Source: Bactericera cockerelli (lineage: Eukaryota > Arthropoda > Insecta > Hemiptera > Triozidae). From it: a DNA stretch of 64,000 bases. A program made the position numbers and the translations under genes. The notes beneath the pieces are model-generated. The model did not search any database. It worked only from the letters and a program-made list of their open reading frames with translations, and had not been told where the DNA came from. The DNA lies in contig CM044956.1 of NCBI GenBank assembly GCA_024516035.1, forward strand, positions 8,543,997 to 8,607,996. The letters run 5' to 3'. Of the stretch, positions 12,579 to 23,500 are shown one piece after another (position 1 is the first letter of the stretch; the number at the start of each line of letters is the position of its first letter).

Positions 12579-13398
12579 CATGCGCGGATATAGGGGGGGG
12601 GGGGGGGGCACGGGGGGCACGTGCCCCCCCAGATTTCTTCGGTAAGTGGTGTTTCTCAAATTGCATTATACCTAATCCCGTAAAAACAAAAGATCTCAAT
12701 GAGTTAGGGGGCACGGGACCCAAAATAATTCCCAATTCTAAGACTAATCCCGTAAAAAAAAAGATCTCAATAAGTTAGGGGGGCACGGGACCCAAAATAA
12801 TTCAAAATTCTAAGACTAATCCCGTTAAAAAAAAAAGATCTCAATAAGTTATGGGAGCACGGGACCCAATAAGTTAGGGGGGCACGTGACCCAAAATAAT
12901 TGCCAATTCTAAGACTAATCCCGTAAAAAAAAGATCTCAATAAGTTAGGGGGGCACGGGACCCAAAATAATTCCCAATTCTAAGACCAATAAGAAATAAC
13001 TTAATAAAAAATTTGTCAAATCCACACAGATTGTCCGAGAAACCTGAAAATTCTACCTATAGGTCCATTTGGATCAAAATGGATGGGTGACACAAAAAAA
13101 TCACATTTTTCGACCGAAATGACATTTTTTTTCTCAAAATTTGTCGTGACGGCGCTACGGCGGCGGGATATCAACTCAAAAAGAGTTCAAGTTTTCATTT
13201 GAGATATCAATCACGAAATTCTGATGAGCCATTCTTGAGTTCTAGTAAGGGCAAGAAATGGATGGGTGACACGAAAAATATTGACATTTGTGTGTCTGTG
13301 TGCGTGTGATAGGCTTGCGAAGCGGCGGGTGCAACCCGCTAGTTAGGTATATTGTGCGATTGTGCCCCCCCAGTACAAGAGGGCTATATCCGCGCATG
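12579..13398. mobile_element. 820-bp non-autonomous TIR element with 8-bp target duplication
   Basis: Terminal inverted repeats CATGCGCGGATATAG (12579-12593) and CTATATCCGCGCATG (13384-13398) are perfect over 15 bases. They are flanked by the direct repeat ATGGTCAC at 12571-12578 and 13399-13406. An 8-bp duplication is typical of hAT-like transposases. The interior has G/C homopolymers, a minisatellite and no transposase frame, so mobility would depend on another element. Confidence 0.8.
12672..12989. repeat. Minisatellite of about 72-bp unit inside the TIR element
   Basis: Four imperfect copies each begin TAATCCCGTAAAAA, continue AAGATCTCAATAAGTTAGGG and GGCACGGGACCCAAAATAAT, and end CAATTCTAAGAC. 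The third copy has an internal duplication of the AAGTTAGGG-GGCACG part. Confidence 0.8.
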
Positions 13399-13689
13399 AT
13401 GGTCACTTACTCCGTAAAGAACCTCCCACTGATTGTCAGTGTGGAGTTCTACTCACTGTTCTTGCCCCTATTCGAGCATCCCTACTTACTCCTTCTCTTG
13501 AGGATAGCAAAGACGGGATTGACTCTCTTATGTTATACCTTAAGAGATCTCGTTTATTTAGAAAGATCTAAACTTGGAAACGGTGCGAATGACCATCGTT
13601 TTTAAAGCACCTAAATTAAAGAGAAAAAAAATTAGAGAGATCCAAAGTCTAGACTTTAGAGTACTCTGGACTCTTTCTATTAGTATGTG

Positions 13690-13805
13690 GTCAAAATCAC
13701 AGGTGGGAGGACACCTGTGATTTTCACGTTCCAGCTGGCTTTCAAACCCACGACCTCTAGATGACCAGACCAACGCAGTGCTTTGATCGATGAGCTACCG
13801 GGACA
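13690..13805 (-). repeat. tRNA-headed SINE, family B head
   Basis: Minus strand CCCGGTAGCTCATCG is an A-box-like start and GTCGTGGGTTTGAAAGCC a B-box-like segment. Same family as the copies at 22451-22662 and 43206-43420. Truncated and diverged. Confidence 0.6.
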
Positions 13806-13837
13806 GAGCTGGAGACTTTGTTCTCATAAGATTTGTT

Positions 13838-13962
13838 GTTGTTGTTGTAGCCAGCTTGGCTACAGCCTACAGCTGGAGGGGTGAGTGATGGTCTCCAGCC
13901 AACTTTATTTCTAAGTTGGCTCGTCCTGAACCACATATTTCTATGTGCAATCAACCATCATG
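13838..13962 (-). repeat. 5'-truncated (CAA)n-tailed retroposon at the BCDIN3D stop codon
   Basis: The minus-strand element ends in (CAA)n (seen here as TTGTTGTTGTTG at the left) and covers only the 3' half of the full-length copies at 24123-24395 and 34578-34850. Near-repeats CTCATAAGATTT (left) and CTCATAAGGTTT (right, about 13967-13978) look like the target-site duplication. The right copy contains the BCDIN3D stop codon, so the insertion sits immediately after the coding end. Confidence 0.7.
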
Positions 13963-13967
13963 AGGAC

Positions 13968-16203
13968 TCATAAGGTTTCATAGACAGTTATCACTCGACC
14001 CCACTCGTTCTCTTCACTCTCATACAATTTCCTTGCATTACATTTCTCTCTCAAATAACTGTCTATATCTTTGTCCACATTACTTCGCAATTTCAGTTCT
14101 CTATAGTGTTTGAATCCTACTTCCTCGGTCACCTTTTTCTCTCTGCTCTCTTGTCTTCCACGGTTTCTCACTCTTTTTTCTCTTTTATTTATTTTTTCTT
14201 TATCTCTAGTTATTTCACTACATTTCGTTACATCTTCTTTTACCATATCTAAATTTTCTTCACATATATTTTCAAAGCCCTTGCTAGATTTGTCTAGGTT
14301 TCGCAGACATTTTTCGTTTTCCAATTCCTTATCACTGCTTAGGATATTGTTCTTTTCATTTTTATCTATTACATCACAAACTTTGTCCATTACTAAATCA
14401 TCATATAGTGTCACTTTTTCTTTTAACTCAATTAAAATTTGCACTGCTTTTTCTTTATCATCCTTCGCAGACATATCATTTTGCTTTTCTTTGGTTGAAT
14501 TTCTCACAATTCGCCTCTGGGCGTTACGGTAGCATTTCCAAGGCTGATTTTCCATTACAAGGTATTTCCCTAGAGAGACGATTTTCTGCAGGAAATCAGA
14601 CAGTCCCTTGTCACCATGGTTCAAGTGAATCCACATTGTGACTGAAAAACAAAATACCATGTCGAACTTTTTCACTGACAAATACATCGAATCTGCTGAT
14701 CTTTGAAAACGGATTGCTTGACATTTACTTTCCTCTGAATCAGTAGTAGACTGTGGCGAATTCAACACTCTTTGAGAAGTGGCACATTTATTGAGTTGAG
14801 AGATGGAGCTTTGAAGGAGCACCTTTTTGGAGACATCTTTTTCGGTCTTCTTTTTGGAAATTTCATTGATGAATTTTGATTCATTCACTTCTAGAACAGT
14901 ATCGGTCAACTTTTCTTCACAGGCTTTGTCAGATTCTAGAATGGATACAGATTTATTGTCTGCAAGCAAATTAGCTGTCTCGATTTTTTTTATAAATACA
15001 GTTTCATTGTCTCCAAGATCATTTACACTGTGAAAACCGTCTTTTTCATTAAAAGTACTCTTTCTCTTCAGATTTATCACATAGTTGCTTAGATATTCCA
15101 TGGCATGTGGCTCCATTACATCTAGACATTCATATTCTATGTCTTCATGTTTATTCTTCTCGTTCGCTCTGTCAATTAGACTGCTGTCAATGTCCACACC
15201 TAGTAGTTTCACTTGTTGGGTGCCGGCTGCTTGAGTTGGTTCAGTGGCTCTGGGTGTTGCTTGCAATTGTTTCTGAAGAATGTTGTGTAGACTCTCAGTC
15301 AGATCCTGAAACGAAGAGATAAAAGTCAATACTATGAGTTGGGTGGGACAATGCCGACCCCAAGTAGGTTTGGGAAAAGGCAAAGTGAAAGAAGAAGAAG
15401 TATGAGTTGGGTGGAAGAGATTGCCAAAGGCAGTAAACCCCTCCCTTTAGGACAAATTTATTTCATTTTATTTTTTCCTCTCCTTTCCTTATTTAAATAT
15501 CATTTCCAAATTTATACCATGTAGGTATCATTTTAATTCACTTTTGTATAGAATTATTTACATATGTATTTTCCTAGTGATTATTCAATAATGACCTTTT
15601 TTCTGATACCCAGCCTCAAATTCTTCCACAAAAAGACCCTATTAGCAGATTTTTAGCAGTATATAATTATTTACATACATTTGTATTTTCCTAGTCATTA
15701 TACAATAATGACCTTTTTTTTGGATACCCAGCTTCAACTTCTTCCACAAGGAGACCCTGTGGTTCGGTAAGTATTCTATTGAATTATAATGCAGGAGGGA
15801 AAGTTTTAAATTAAAGCTTGGTAAAAAAAAAAAAAAAAAAAAAAAATCACTCTACTAAAGGTGTAAATTACTCCTACCACTCTACATATGACCAGTCTTA
15901 CTTACTAGCGGTCATATTATTTTTGTTGAATCACCAATGTCCCCATAAAAAATACGTACATATTCCCTATATCCAACTATCCCCATAAATGTCCCAAAAA
16001 TATATTCTTTACCCACAACTCACCCCACAGTTGCACCCCACGTCCAAGCACACCACGGAATCATCCAACTTGAGCAGACTCCAAATGTGTTCAGGGAGCA
16101 GTCTGGTGCGCTCCACCGGTGGATGAAACTGATAGTAGTTGATGAAGTTACCAAACCTCATTGCACCGGGGTCGAAGTCACCGGGTGCGTTTTTCTGATT
16201 CAT
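13968..16203 (-). CDS. BCDIN3D: BCDIN3D-type RNA 5'-phosphate methyltransferase with two large insertions
   Basis: Member of the Bin3/MePCE methyltransferase family, SAM-dependent enzymes that methylate the 5' phosphate of small RNAs; BCDIN3D acts on tRNA-His and some pre-miRNAs. Two exons, 16024-16203 (60 codons, ATG at 16201-16203) and 13968-15305, join in phase 0 across a GT-AG intron to give 505 residues. BCDIN3D features are FGNF...[12 protein letters not shown] (about 17-36), SAM motif LDVGCNCG (53-60), a second acidic site [11 protein letters not shown] (94-104), the signature [13 protein letters not shown] (283-295) and [14 protein letters not shown] (312-325). This separates it from MePCE. 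Human BCDIN3D is 292 residues. The excess comes from two Lys/Glu/Ser-rich segments at about 139-270 and 330-455, both in frame within exon 2. The C-terminal helix HYRELKLR is kept. An ATG lacking upstream in-frame alternatives was preferred over the TTG 18 bases earlier. Confidence 0.88.
15549..15770. repeat. Tandem duplication of about 115 bp in BCDIN3D intron
   Basis: Two imperfect copies share TGTATTTTCCTAGT, CAATAATGACCTTTTTT, GATACCCAGC and CTTCCACAA...AGACCCT, starting near 15549 and 15667. Divergence indicates an old local duplication. Confidence 0.7.
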
Positions 16204-16281
16204 TGTGGCCACTCGAGGCAAGTTTCACAAGGGACAAGGAAGTTTTTTTCAAGTGTTCACTTTTTTATTGTTTTTTTTATT

Positions 16282-16330
<49 letters not shown>

Positions 16331-17476
16331 GATTTGAGTTGGTGTTGTTGCAGGGTATCAAAGAACCACAGTTGATTTTTTTTTATGTTAGTTTTCAAAA
16401 AAATATCTGAAAAGAAGTTCAACCCAGATTTAGTTTTTTTTTTATCTCAAAACCTTCACGTGTATTTTCACTAAGTTTAAAGTATATAAGTACGAAATGG
16501 TGAACCTTCTTGTACAATTGTTGGAACTTCTTTAGAAAAGTTTTCTCATTTATTTAAGTGAATGCAATAATGGTAGTGGCAAAGGCTAGAATTTCGAAAG
16601 CAGAACATGGTAGCAGTTCTGTGCAAGTAGCTACCAACTACAGAAATATACACAAGGGTATAGCTTATTTTTTCTTTTAATTTTTATAAGGTAATGAAAG
16701 TTTTATTTAATTTATTTACACTAACACTTTTCCCACGTTAGAAAGGAAAATTTTATTTTTTATAAAATTTGAAGGTAAATAAAACAGATCGAAGGCTATC
16801 AGTAACATTTATTTAGTTGTGGTCTTGGGGTCTACAAAAATACTGTCAGTAATGTTTTGATTTTAATAGCTGAATTTTTTTCATCACGATCCTGAAAAAA
16901 GAAAAGGATAATGAAATTACAAGTAGGTATAAATAGCCATAAAAAAGTCTCATTAACAAGTAGCTTTGGCCCATTTTCCATACTTACTGCCAAATTCTTA
17001 TTTGAAAAACGATGGTTTAGTAAGGGTATTACCAAGATTTTTCTGTACCTTAATTAAATATTTGTATGGGATAGGACTTTAATAAGAGCATGATACGTCC
17101 CCCCCTGGGCGGCAATTGATAGTGTCGAAAAGTTGAGACCCCAGTTTAAAGAAGTTTAAAGAAACACTCGTTTTTATTTATAGATAGACACATCAAGTCC
17201 TTGTGCAAAGCTCACATTTCAATTTAACACTTAACTTACATAAACTAAAAATAATCTCTTACATTATTTTTAGTTAGGCTTTCAAAAGGGTTGGGTGGAA
17301 GAGATTGCCACAGGCAATAACCCCGCCCTTAGGTAGGACATCAGCTTTATTCTCTCTTTTTTTTCTTATTTCTTTATTCGACCTATTTTTCCCCTTTTAA
17401 TTTCATTGTATTGTTCTGTCAATATTGTACTTTGTACTTACCTAATAAAGCGTAATATAATAATAATAATTTCAAT
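16204..17476. other. Interval between BCDIN3D start and BUD13 3' end
   Basis: No gene seen. It includes a T-rich tract (about 16261-16323, nearly pure T) lying about 55 bases upstream of the BCDIN3D start codon, and a family F retroposon at 17288-17455. The rest is AT-rich sequence without recognisable features. Confidence 0.5.
17288..17455 (+). repeat. Family F retroposon (GGGTTGGGTGGAAGAGATTG type)
   Basis: Carries the family hallmark GTGGAAGAGATTGCCACAGG then CAATAACCCCGCCC and ends in a TAATAAAG...TAATAATAAT tail. Further copies: 15402-15530 (plus, diverged), 22886-23075 (minus), 37446-37720 (plus), 42540-42730 (minus), 45370-45560 (plus), 58640-58700 (minus) and 59060-59245 (plus). No tRNA or 5S head is evident, so it may be the 3' end of a LINE. 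Confidence 0.7.
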
Positions 17477-17487
17477 TTTATTTTATT
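17477..17487 (-). terminator. Overlapping poly-A signals of BUD13
   Basis: On the minus strand two AATAAA hexamers (17482-17487 and 17477-17482) occur about 100 bases after the BUD13 stop codon. Confidence 0.6.
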
Positions 17488-17587
17488 ATAGTGAATAAAC
17501 AAAACAGTCAAAGCCGTTGCAAGTATCGACTTTAACCAATTACAATAATAATAATACATACACAAGGCAGCAAGCATAGGTCCCAGT

Positions 17588-20500
17588 TCACATATCCGAT
17601 ATGCTCCAGTGATACGCCTCCTCCTCCGTTGCTTTCTTCGCACTCTTGCTGAGGAACAACTGCTTCTCGTAGCCACTGGACCTGTCCACCCCGTCCCAGC
17701 GATAGCCGGGGGGAATGTTGAACCGATTGGGAGGCCACGCCCCTTTGTACTTGGGCTTGAGATCCGCTGGGGAGAGAAATTGATTGGGGCAGTTAGAGAA
17801 AATGAGGGTTAAGTGGTAGAAAATGATTTACGCATTAACTTGGGGTTGAGATCCGCTGGGGAGAGAAATTGATCGGGGCGGTTAGAGAAAATGAGGGTTA
17901 AGTGGTAGAAAATGATTTACGCATTAACTTGGGCTTGAGATCCGCTGGGGAGAGAAATTGATTGGGGCGGTTATGAGCTAAATATGAATATGAATATTTA
18001 TTGTATTTGTATGTTTACAAAACAATTATAAAATAAATTTAAGATCTAAAAAAACAAAAAATATATCATCAATGTTAATATAAATGTACATTAGACTGGT
18101 TTTATCTCATAGGGGTAGGAAAAAAATGTCAGAATTTTTACAACGCTCAGGCAGAAATGAGTTCGGCTTTTGCAGAAATTGAGATAGACAAAATTTCAAG
18201 GCAATCAGAGTACGTTAACAGGACCCGCTCTGGCCTCATAGTTTGGAAATTTGCCAAATTTTCGAGGTTGAGCTGACATTTTTGGACATAACTCGAGAAC
18301 GAAAAATCATACGAGCTTTAAAGATATATCAAATGAAAGACCATTTTGTTGGCTTTACTTTGTTGTATAATACTAGTTCCCGAAATCTTAATGGTTACTG
18401 ACTAAATTAAGAATATGTAGTCGAAAACGGGCCAGGTACCCAAAGTAGAGCATCTAAGGCATGATAGGATAATGGGTGAAAATACTTATTATTTTTAAAA
18501 CTTATACATATCAATGTTAGAAGATTAGTTTTGAATGATTTTTGACACATTATGAAGCTATAAATACCCGTTTTTACCTACTTGATAGCTCCTGACAGGT
18601 TAAGGCATGGCCAGAAAAACAAAATAATAATACAAACATATAACGTCAAAGTTATTCTCATTTTTTTATTGTAGAACTACAAATATCTAAAATGAAAAGT
18701 ACAAATAGGTAACATTTCGTCAAAAAAATACAAATTCAGCAGTAAAACTCAACTTAGTTAGTTGGGAGAGGGGTAGAGAGGGAACTTTTTGAAGAATCAG
18801 GATAGAGTCTTCTACATTTACTCACAACTTGTGGGACAAAATGTTTCTGACATTCCTCTCTAGGTATAGTAAGTCGCTGAAGTCACTCCTCAACTTAACG
18901 CCTCTCTTGGCTGTGTCCTTTACAACTTTAAGGGATTGTACAATTTTAAGTCCTTTCTGATACTGGGGCTCACCATGCCAAATTTAGGGGTCTACCCTCA
19001 AAAAGTCAGTTTTTATGACAAATCGACTGAAGAAAAGAAATGTTTCGTGAGTAATGAACTCTTTAAGGCCCCCTCTCACATAAGCTGGTATGTCTTTTAT
19101 TCGTACTGTGATGTTGACATTTTTTGTCCCCTCTGTATCATCAGAAGAACTGAAAAGCTTTGCAGCCATTCCAGACTTTTCATCATGTGACAAAGTTTCG
19201 AAAAATCCCAAGCCAACAGTTTCGGCATTCAAGTACCACCGGTTATAGCCAAGAAACAGGAGCTACTGTAGACGCTTGTGGTCTGTGTTGTAACCTGCCC
19301 ATTCCGTATTATGCCTCCCCTCTGATGGGTGAGAAGTGACACAATACTTCCCATTTAGATGCTGTGAACACGAGCGCACCGGAAGGTATCCCTTACAAAC
19401 AATTGTAACCGAATTAAGAATACAAATTTTCGTCGGCACGGAGGATCGAACCCAGGACCTTCCGCATGGCAAGCGGTGCTAAACCAATGAGCTAATCGCG
19501 CTCTCATATAAATTATCTGAATGAGGTTCAGTTCTACTACCCATTTTACAGTCAAAGACGCTTCTCAAGACAACTTCTAGAATGTTGCACCGATACGCCG
19601 ATAAGAGCAAGTCCCGCTCGAACATTTTTTCTAATAATGTGCATCAGGGTCCTTTTACTCTACACCTGTGTTTGATGCTGTCGTATCAAAATACATAGTT
19701 CAGAGAAAGCACTAAATAAAGTTGTCTATCACCTGTGGTACTTGAATGCCGAAATTGTTGGCTTGGGATTTTTCGATCCAGCTTTGTCACAAAATGTCAA
19801 CATTACAGTACGAATAAAAGACATACCAGCTTATGTGAGAGGGCGCCTTAAAGAGTTCATTACTCACGAAATATTTCTTTTCTTCAGTCGATTTGTCATA
19901 AAAACTGACTTTTTGAGGGTAGACCCCTAAATTTGGCATGGTGAGCCCCAGTATCAGAAAGGACTTAAAATTGTACAATCCCTTAAAGTTGTAAAGGACA
20001 CAGCCAAGAGAGGCGTTAAGTTGAGGAGTGACTTCAGCGACTTACTAACTAGAGAGGAATGTCAGAAACATTTTGTCCCACAAGTTGTGAGTAAATGTAG
20101 AAGACTATATCCTGATTCTTCAAAAAGTTCCCTCTCTACCCCTCTCCCAACTAACTAAGTTGAGTTTTACTGCTTGATTTGTATTTTTTTGACGAAATGT
20201 TACCTATTTGTACTTTTCATTTTAGATATTTGTAGTTCTACAATAAAAAAATGAGAATAACTTTGACGTAATATGTTTGTATTATTATTTTGTTTTTCTG
20301 GCCATGCCTTAACCTGTCAGGACCTATCAAGTAGGTAAAAACGGGTATTTATAGCTTCATAATGTGTCAAAAAATCATTCAAAACTAATCTTCTAACATT
20401 GATATGTTAAGTTTTAAAAATAATAAGTATTTTCACCCATTATCCTATTATGCCTTAGATGCTCTACTTTGGGTACCTGGCCCGTTTTCGACTACATATT

Positions 20501-23500
20501 CTTAATTTAGTCAGTAACCATTAAGATTTCGGGAACTAGTATTATACAACAAAGTAAAGCCAACAATATGGTCTTTCATTTGATATATCTATAAAGCTCG
20601 TATGATTTTTCGTTCTCGAGTTATGTCCAAAAATGTCAGCTCAACCTCGAAAATTTGGCAAATTTCCAAACTTTGAGGCCAGAGCGGGTCCTGTTAACGT
20701 ACTCTGATTGCCTTGAAATTTTGTCTATCTCAATTTCTGCAAAAGCCGAACTCATTTCTGCCTGAGCGTTGTAAAAATTCCGATATTGATTTTTTAAAAC
20801 CAGTCTAATGTACATATTGTACATATACCTATCTACTTTTATAAACTATAAGGACACAGATTTAATGTGTGAAAATGAGGGTTAAGTTGTAGAAAATGCT
20901 TTACGCATTAACCTCGCCTGGTAGTTACCTACCCCTAAAGAATATCATTAAAATTATTGAGATGGTAAGAGAAATTATTTATTGTATTTCCCCGAAGTAC
21001 TGTCATTTGGTTCCGAGGTTCTTGGTGGTAGAGACCATGCACCTGATCACTAGCTTTTTACTTATATACTTATATCTTGTGAACGGTACACCCGATTTTG
21101 ATGAAATTTTATATGTATATTTTACATGTAATTATTTTTTAATAAAATATGACTTAGCTCTGATATTTATCCAAATAAAAAAAAAAAATCAAAAAAATCA
21201 ATAAAAAAAAAAAATACAAAAATAAGGTCTACGACTTAGCGATAAAAATTTTTTGCATCAAGAATGTAGAAAAAACGGTTTTCTACCACATAAAACAAAT
21301 TTAAAGAAAATCGATCAAGAAATTTTGGAGATACAAGTGATTTCGTATATAATCTCAAAATTGCAATGTGTGTACAATCTGGACCAATCACGAGGAAGTA
21401 TTGTGTCCATAATGGGCAGTCTGTTTTTTTCATCAGACTAAAAGGCAAGAAACCGAGAGTACAAAATACATCCCTACCTTCAGATTTCTCCTTCTTGCTC
21501 AGCACATACTGAAGCATGGGGTCCTCAGCTCTCAGGGTCTCTTTCAGGTCTCTCTCCAAATCCTCATCGTCTCTGTATCGTGCCAGGGGTTTGGCCATCT
21601 CGTGGAGGTCCTGCTTAATCCGGGCCTGAAACTCTTGCCCCTGCTTCACCCTATATGAGAGGCAGAAGAGGAAACATACAGGGTAAAAAAAAATAACTCC
21701 ATTTTTTATAAATGTAATACTTCAATGGATATCTATCACTTTTTGGTAGGTATTTAACTACTTGTTATCTGTCGTAATTATGGGCTTTGAAACCTATCAT
21801 TAAATTAAATTCTAGTGGCCAACATAACTATGTCTTTTTATTATTAATTATTACCTAAGACAGCTCTATCTTTCTTTTTTACTTTCCTTATCCTAGAAAG
21901 GAAAGTAATGGAATTTATAAAGTTTTGTTCTTCTTCTTTTACTCTGTCTTATCCCGCTCAAGCAGGGTCGACGTTGTTCAACCTCATGGTTGAGGTTGGT
22001 TTGTTTTGGCACAATTTTACGGCTGAATGCCTTTCCTAACGCCAACGATTCTATTTGATTTAACATCCTGGATTAGGACGGGGGTTTTACCCTCCATTCG
22101 TTGGGAATCGCACCAGCTACCCACATTAACCTCACCCAACCTGGGTAGGGCCGGAAATTCCAGCCTCACATGTACGGAAGGAACAGAATATTCTGTGTGA
22201 AAAGTCTGCTCCGACCGGGGATCGAACTCAGGATCTGTAGACTACGGGCAGTAGTCTTTAAACCAAAATTAACAACTCTTGGGATTAACACATAAATTTT
22301 ATTAATCTTCATCTGAATTCTATAGTATTTAAATAACAAATAAGAACAAAACTACAAGTTACTGTCGAACTTTGATATAAGAGAACAATTTCCAGGTTCA
22401 ATTTACTTCTTTACAAGGTAACATAACCTCTTTATAAGAAAAACATGGATAGTAATAATAATATCGCCTTATTTATACTGCCCGAGCAGGACTATTAAAG
22501 TCCCATTATTCCAGCAGTCAGCCCAAGATATATTATTATGTGGTAAAAATCCCAATTGGGAGGATAACATGTCATGTCCCAGCTGGGTTTCGAACCCACG
22601 ACCTCTGGAGTCTTTGGATTCACAGAGTGCCGCCTTTACCACTGAGCTACCGGGACGGGATTGATATACAAGACTCAAAATTTAAACGCCTCCACAGCTT
22701 ACCCTCGTCCCCACTTATCGTATTTCTCCTTGTGCTCCGAGTCCTTCTCATTTCTCTTCCTGGACTCCCTCGCCTCCTCCTCCAAATCCCGGACCCTGCC
22801 CGTTTTCCTGTCCCTCAGAACAGTGCTGGCGTCTGCCCCTGATACACTTGCCGCCATCTGAAAGAGAAAAATAGTACAAGTTTAGTATTTATTTATTTAG
22901 AAACTCTTTTTTAGTTGAACATATATACAGACAAATAATGGTAAAAATTAAATATAAAAATTGACAATATTAATAATATAAACAAGAAAAAAAAATAAAC
23001 AAAATATATACATATGTCCTAACTAAAGGGTGGGGTTATTGCCTATGGCAATCTCTTCCACCCAACCCTCGTATTATTTTTAGTATTAGTATTATTACAA
23101 TAGTAATATTACTAGTGACCGACTTCAGTAGTTTGATCGATAAGGAGGGGGACTTGTAACCTGGAGGTCAGTGGTTCAACTGCCGGATTCAGCATAGATT
23201 TATTAAAGCAAGTTTGAGAAATTGTGATATCACGAAAGTGATGACACAAAATAATATGATAACTTTTTAGTAATAATACTAATATTTGTAATAGTGTGAA
23301 GAGATACTGACCCCAAGTAGATTTGGGGAAAGGCTAAGGTCGAATTATGAAACAGGATTAGATTAACTAATCCTACACTATTGTACATTAATCTCCTCGT
23401 ATATTACTACCATTCCCATACAGTAAATAAATAATAAATTATGTTATTTCAATTTCAATTTCAAGAGATTTCTTTTTCAATTGCGTCTACAACTGTTAAG

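Larger units (their letters stand above)
18084..20817. mobile_element. 2.7-kb fold-back (long inverted repeat) element in BUD13 intron 5
   Basis: Arms of about 1.1 kb (18084-19240 and 19736-20817) are inverted copies starting with TACATTAGACTGGTTTT on each outer side and meeting at CAAGTACCAC / GTGGTACTTG. The right arm lacks about 58 bases present in the left. The 495-base loop carries a family D tRNA-headed SINE (19290-19505). Arms contain protein-like frames (see separate entry). No transposase is recognisable and I could not define target-site duplications with certainty. Confidence 0.8.

Noticed and set aside
14110..14532. Plus-strand frame of 140 codons opposite BCDIN3D
   Set aside because: It is the antisense of a Lys/Glu-rich coding exon, giving Phe/Leu/Ser-rich filler with no family resemblance.
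18936..19232. Host genes on both arms of the fold-back element
   Set aside because: The frames are mirror copies of each other within an inverted repeat, broken by deletion and frame change, so they are remnants.
21253..21441. Read-through coding sequence beyond BUD13 exon 5 and its antisense frame
   Set aside because: A clear donor (GAAG/GTAGGG) ends the exon and the next exon restores the conserved BUD13 C-terminus.
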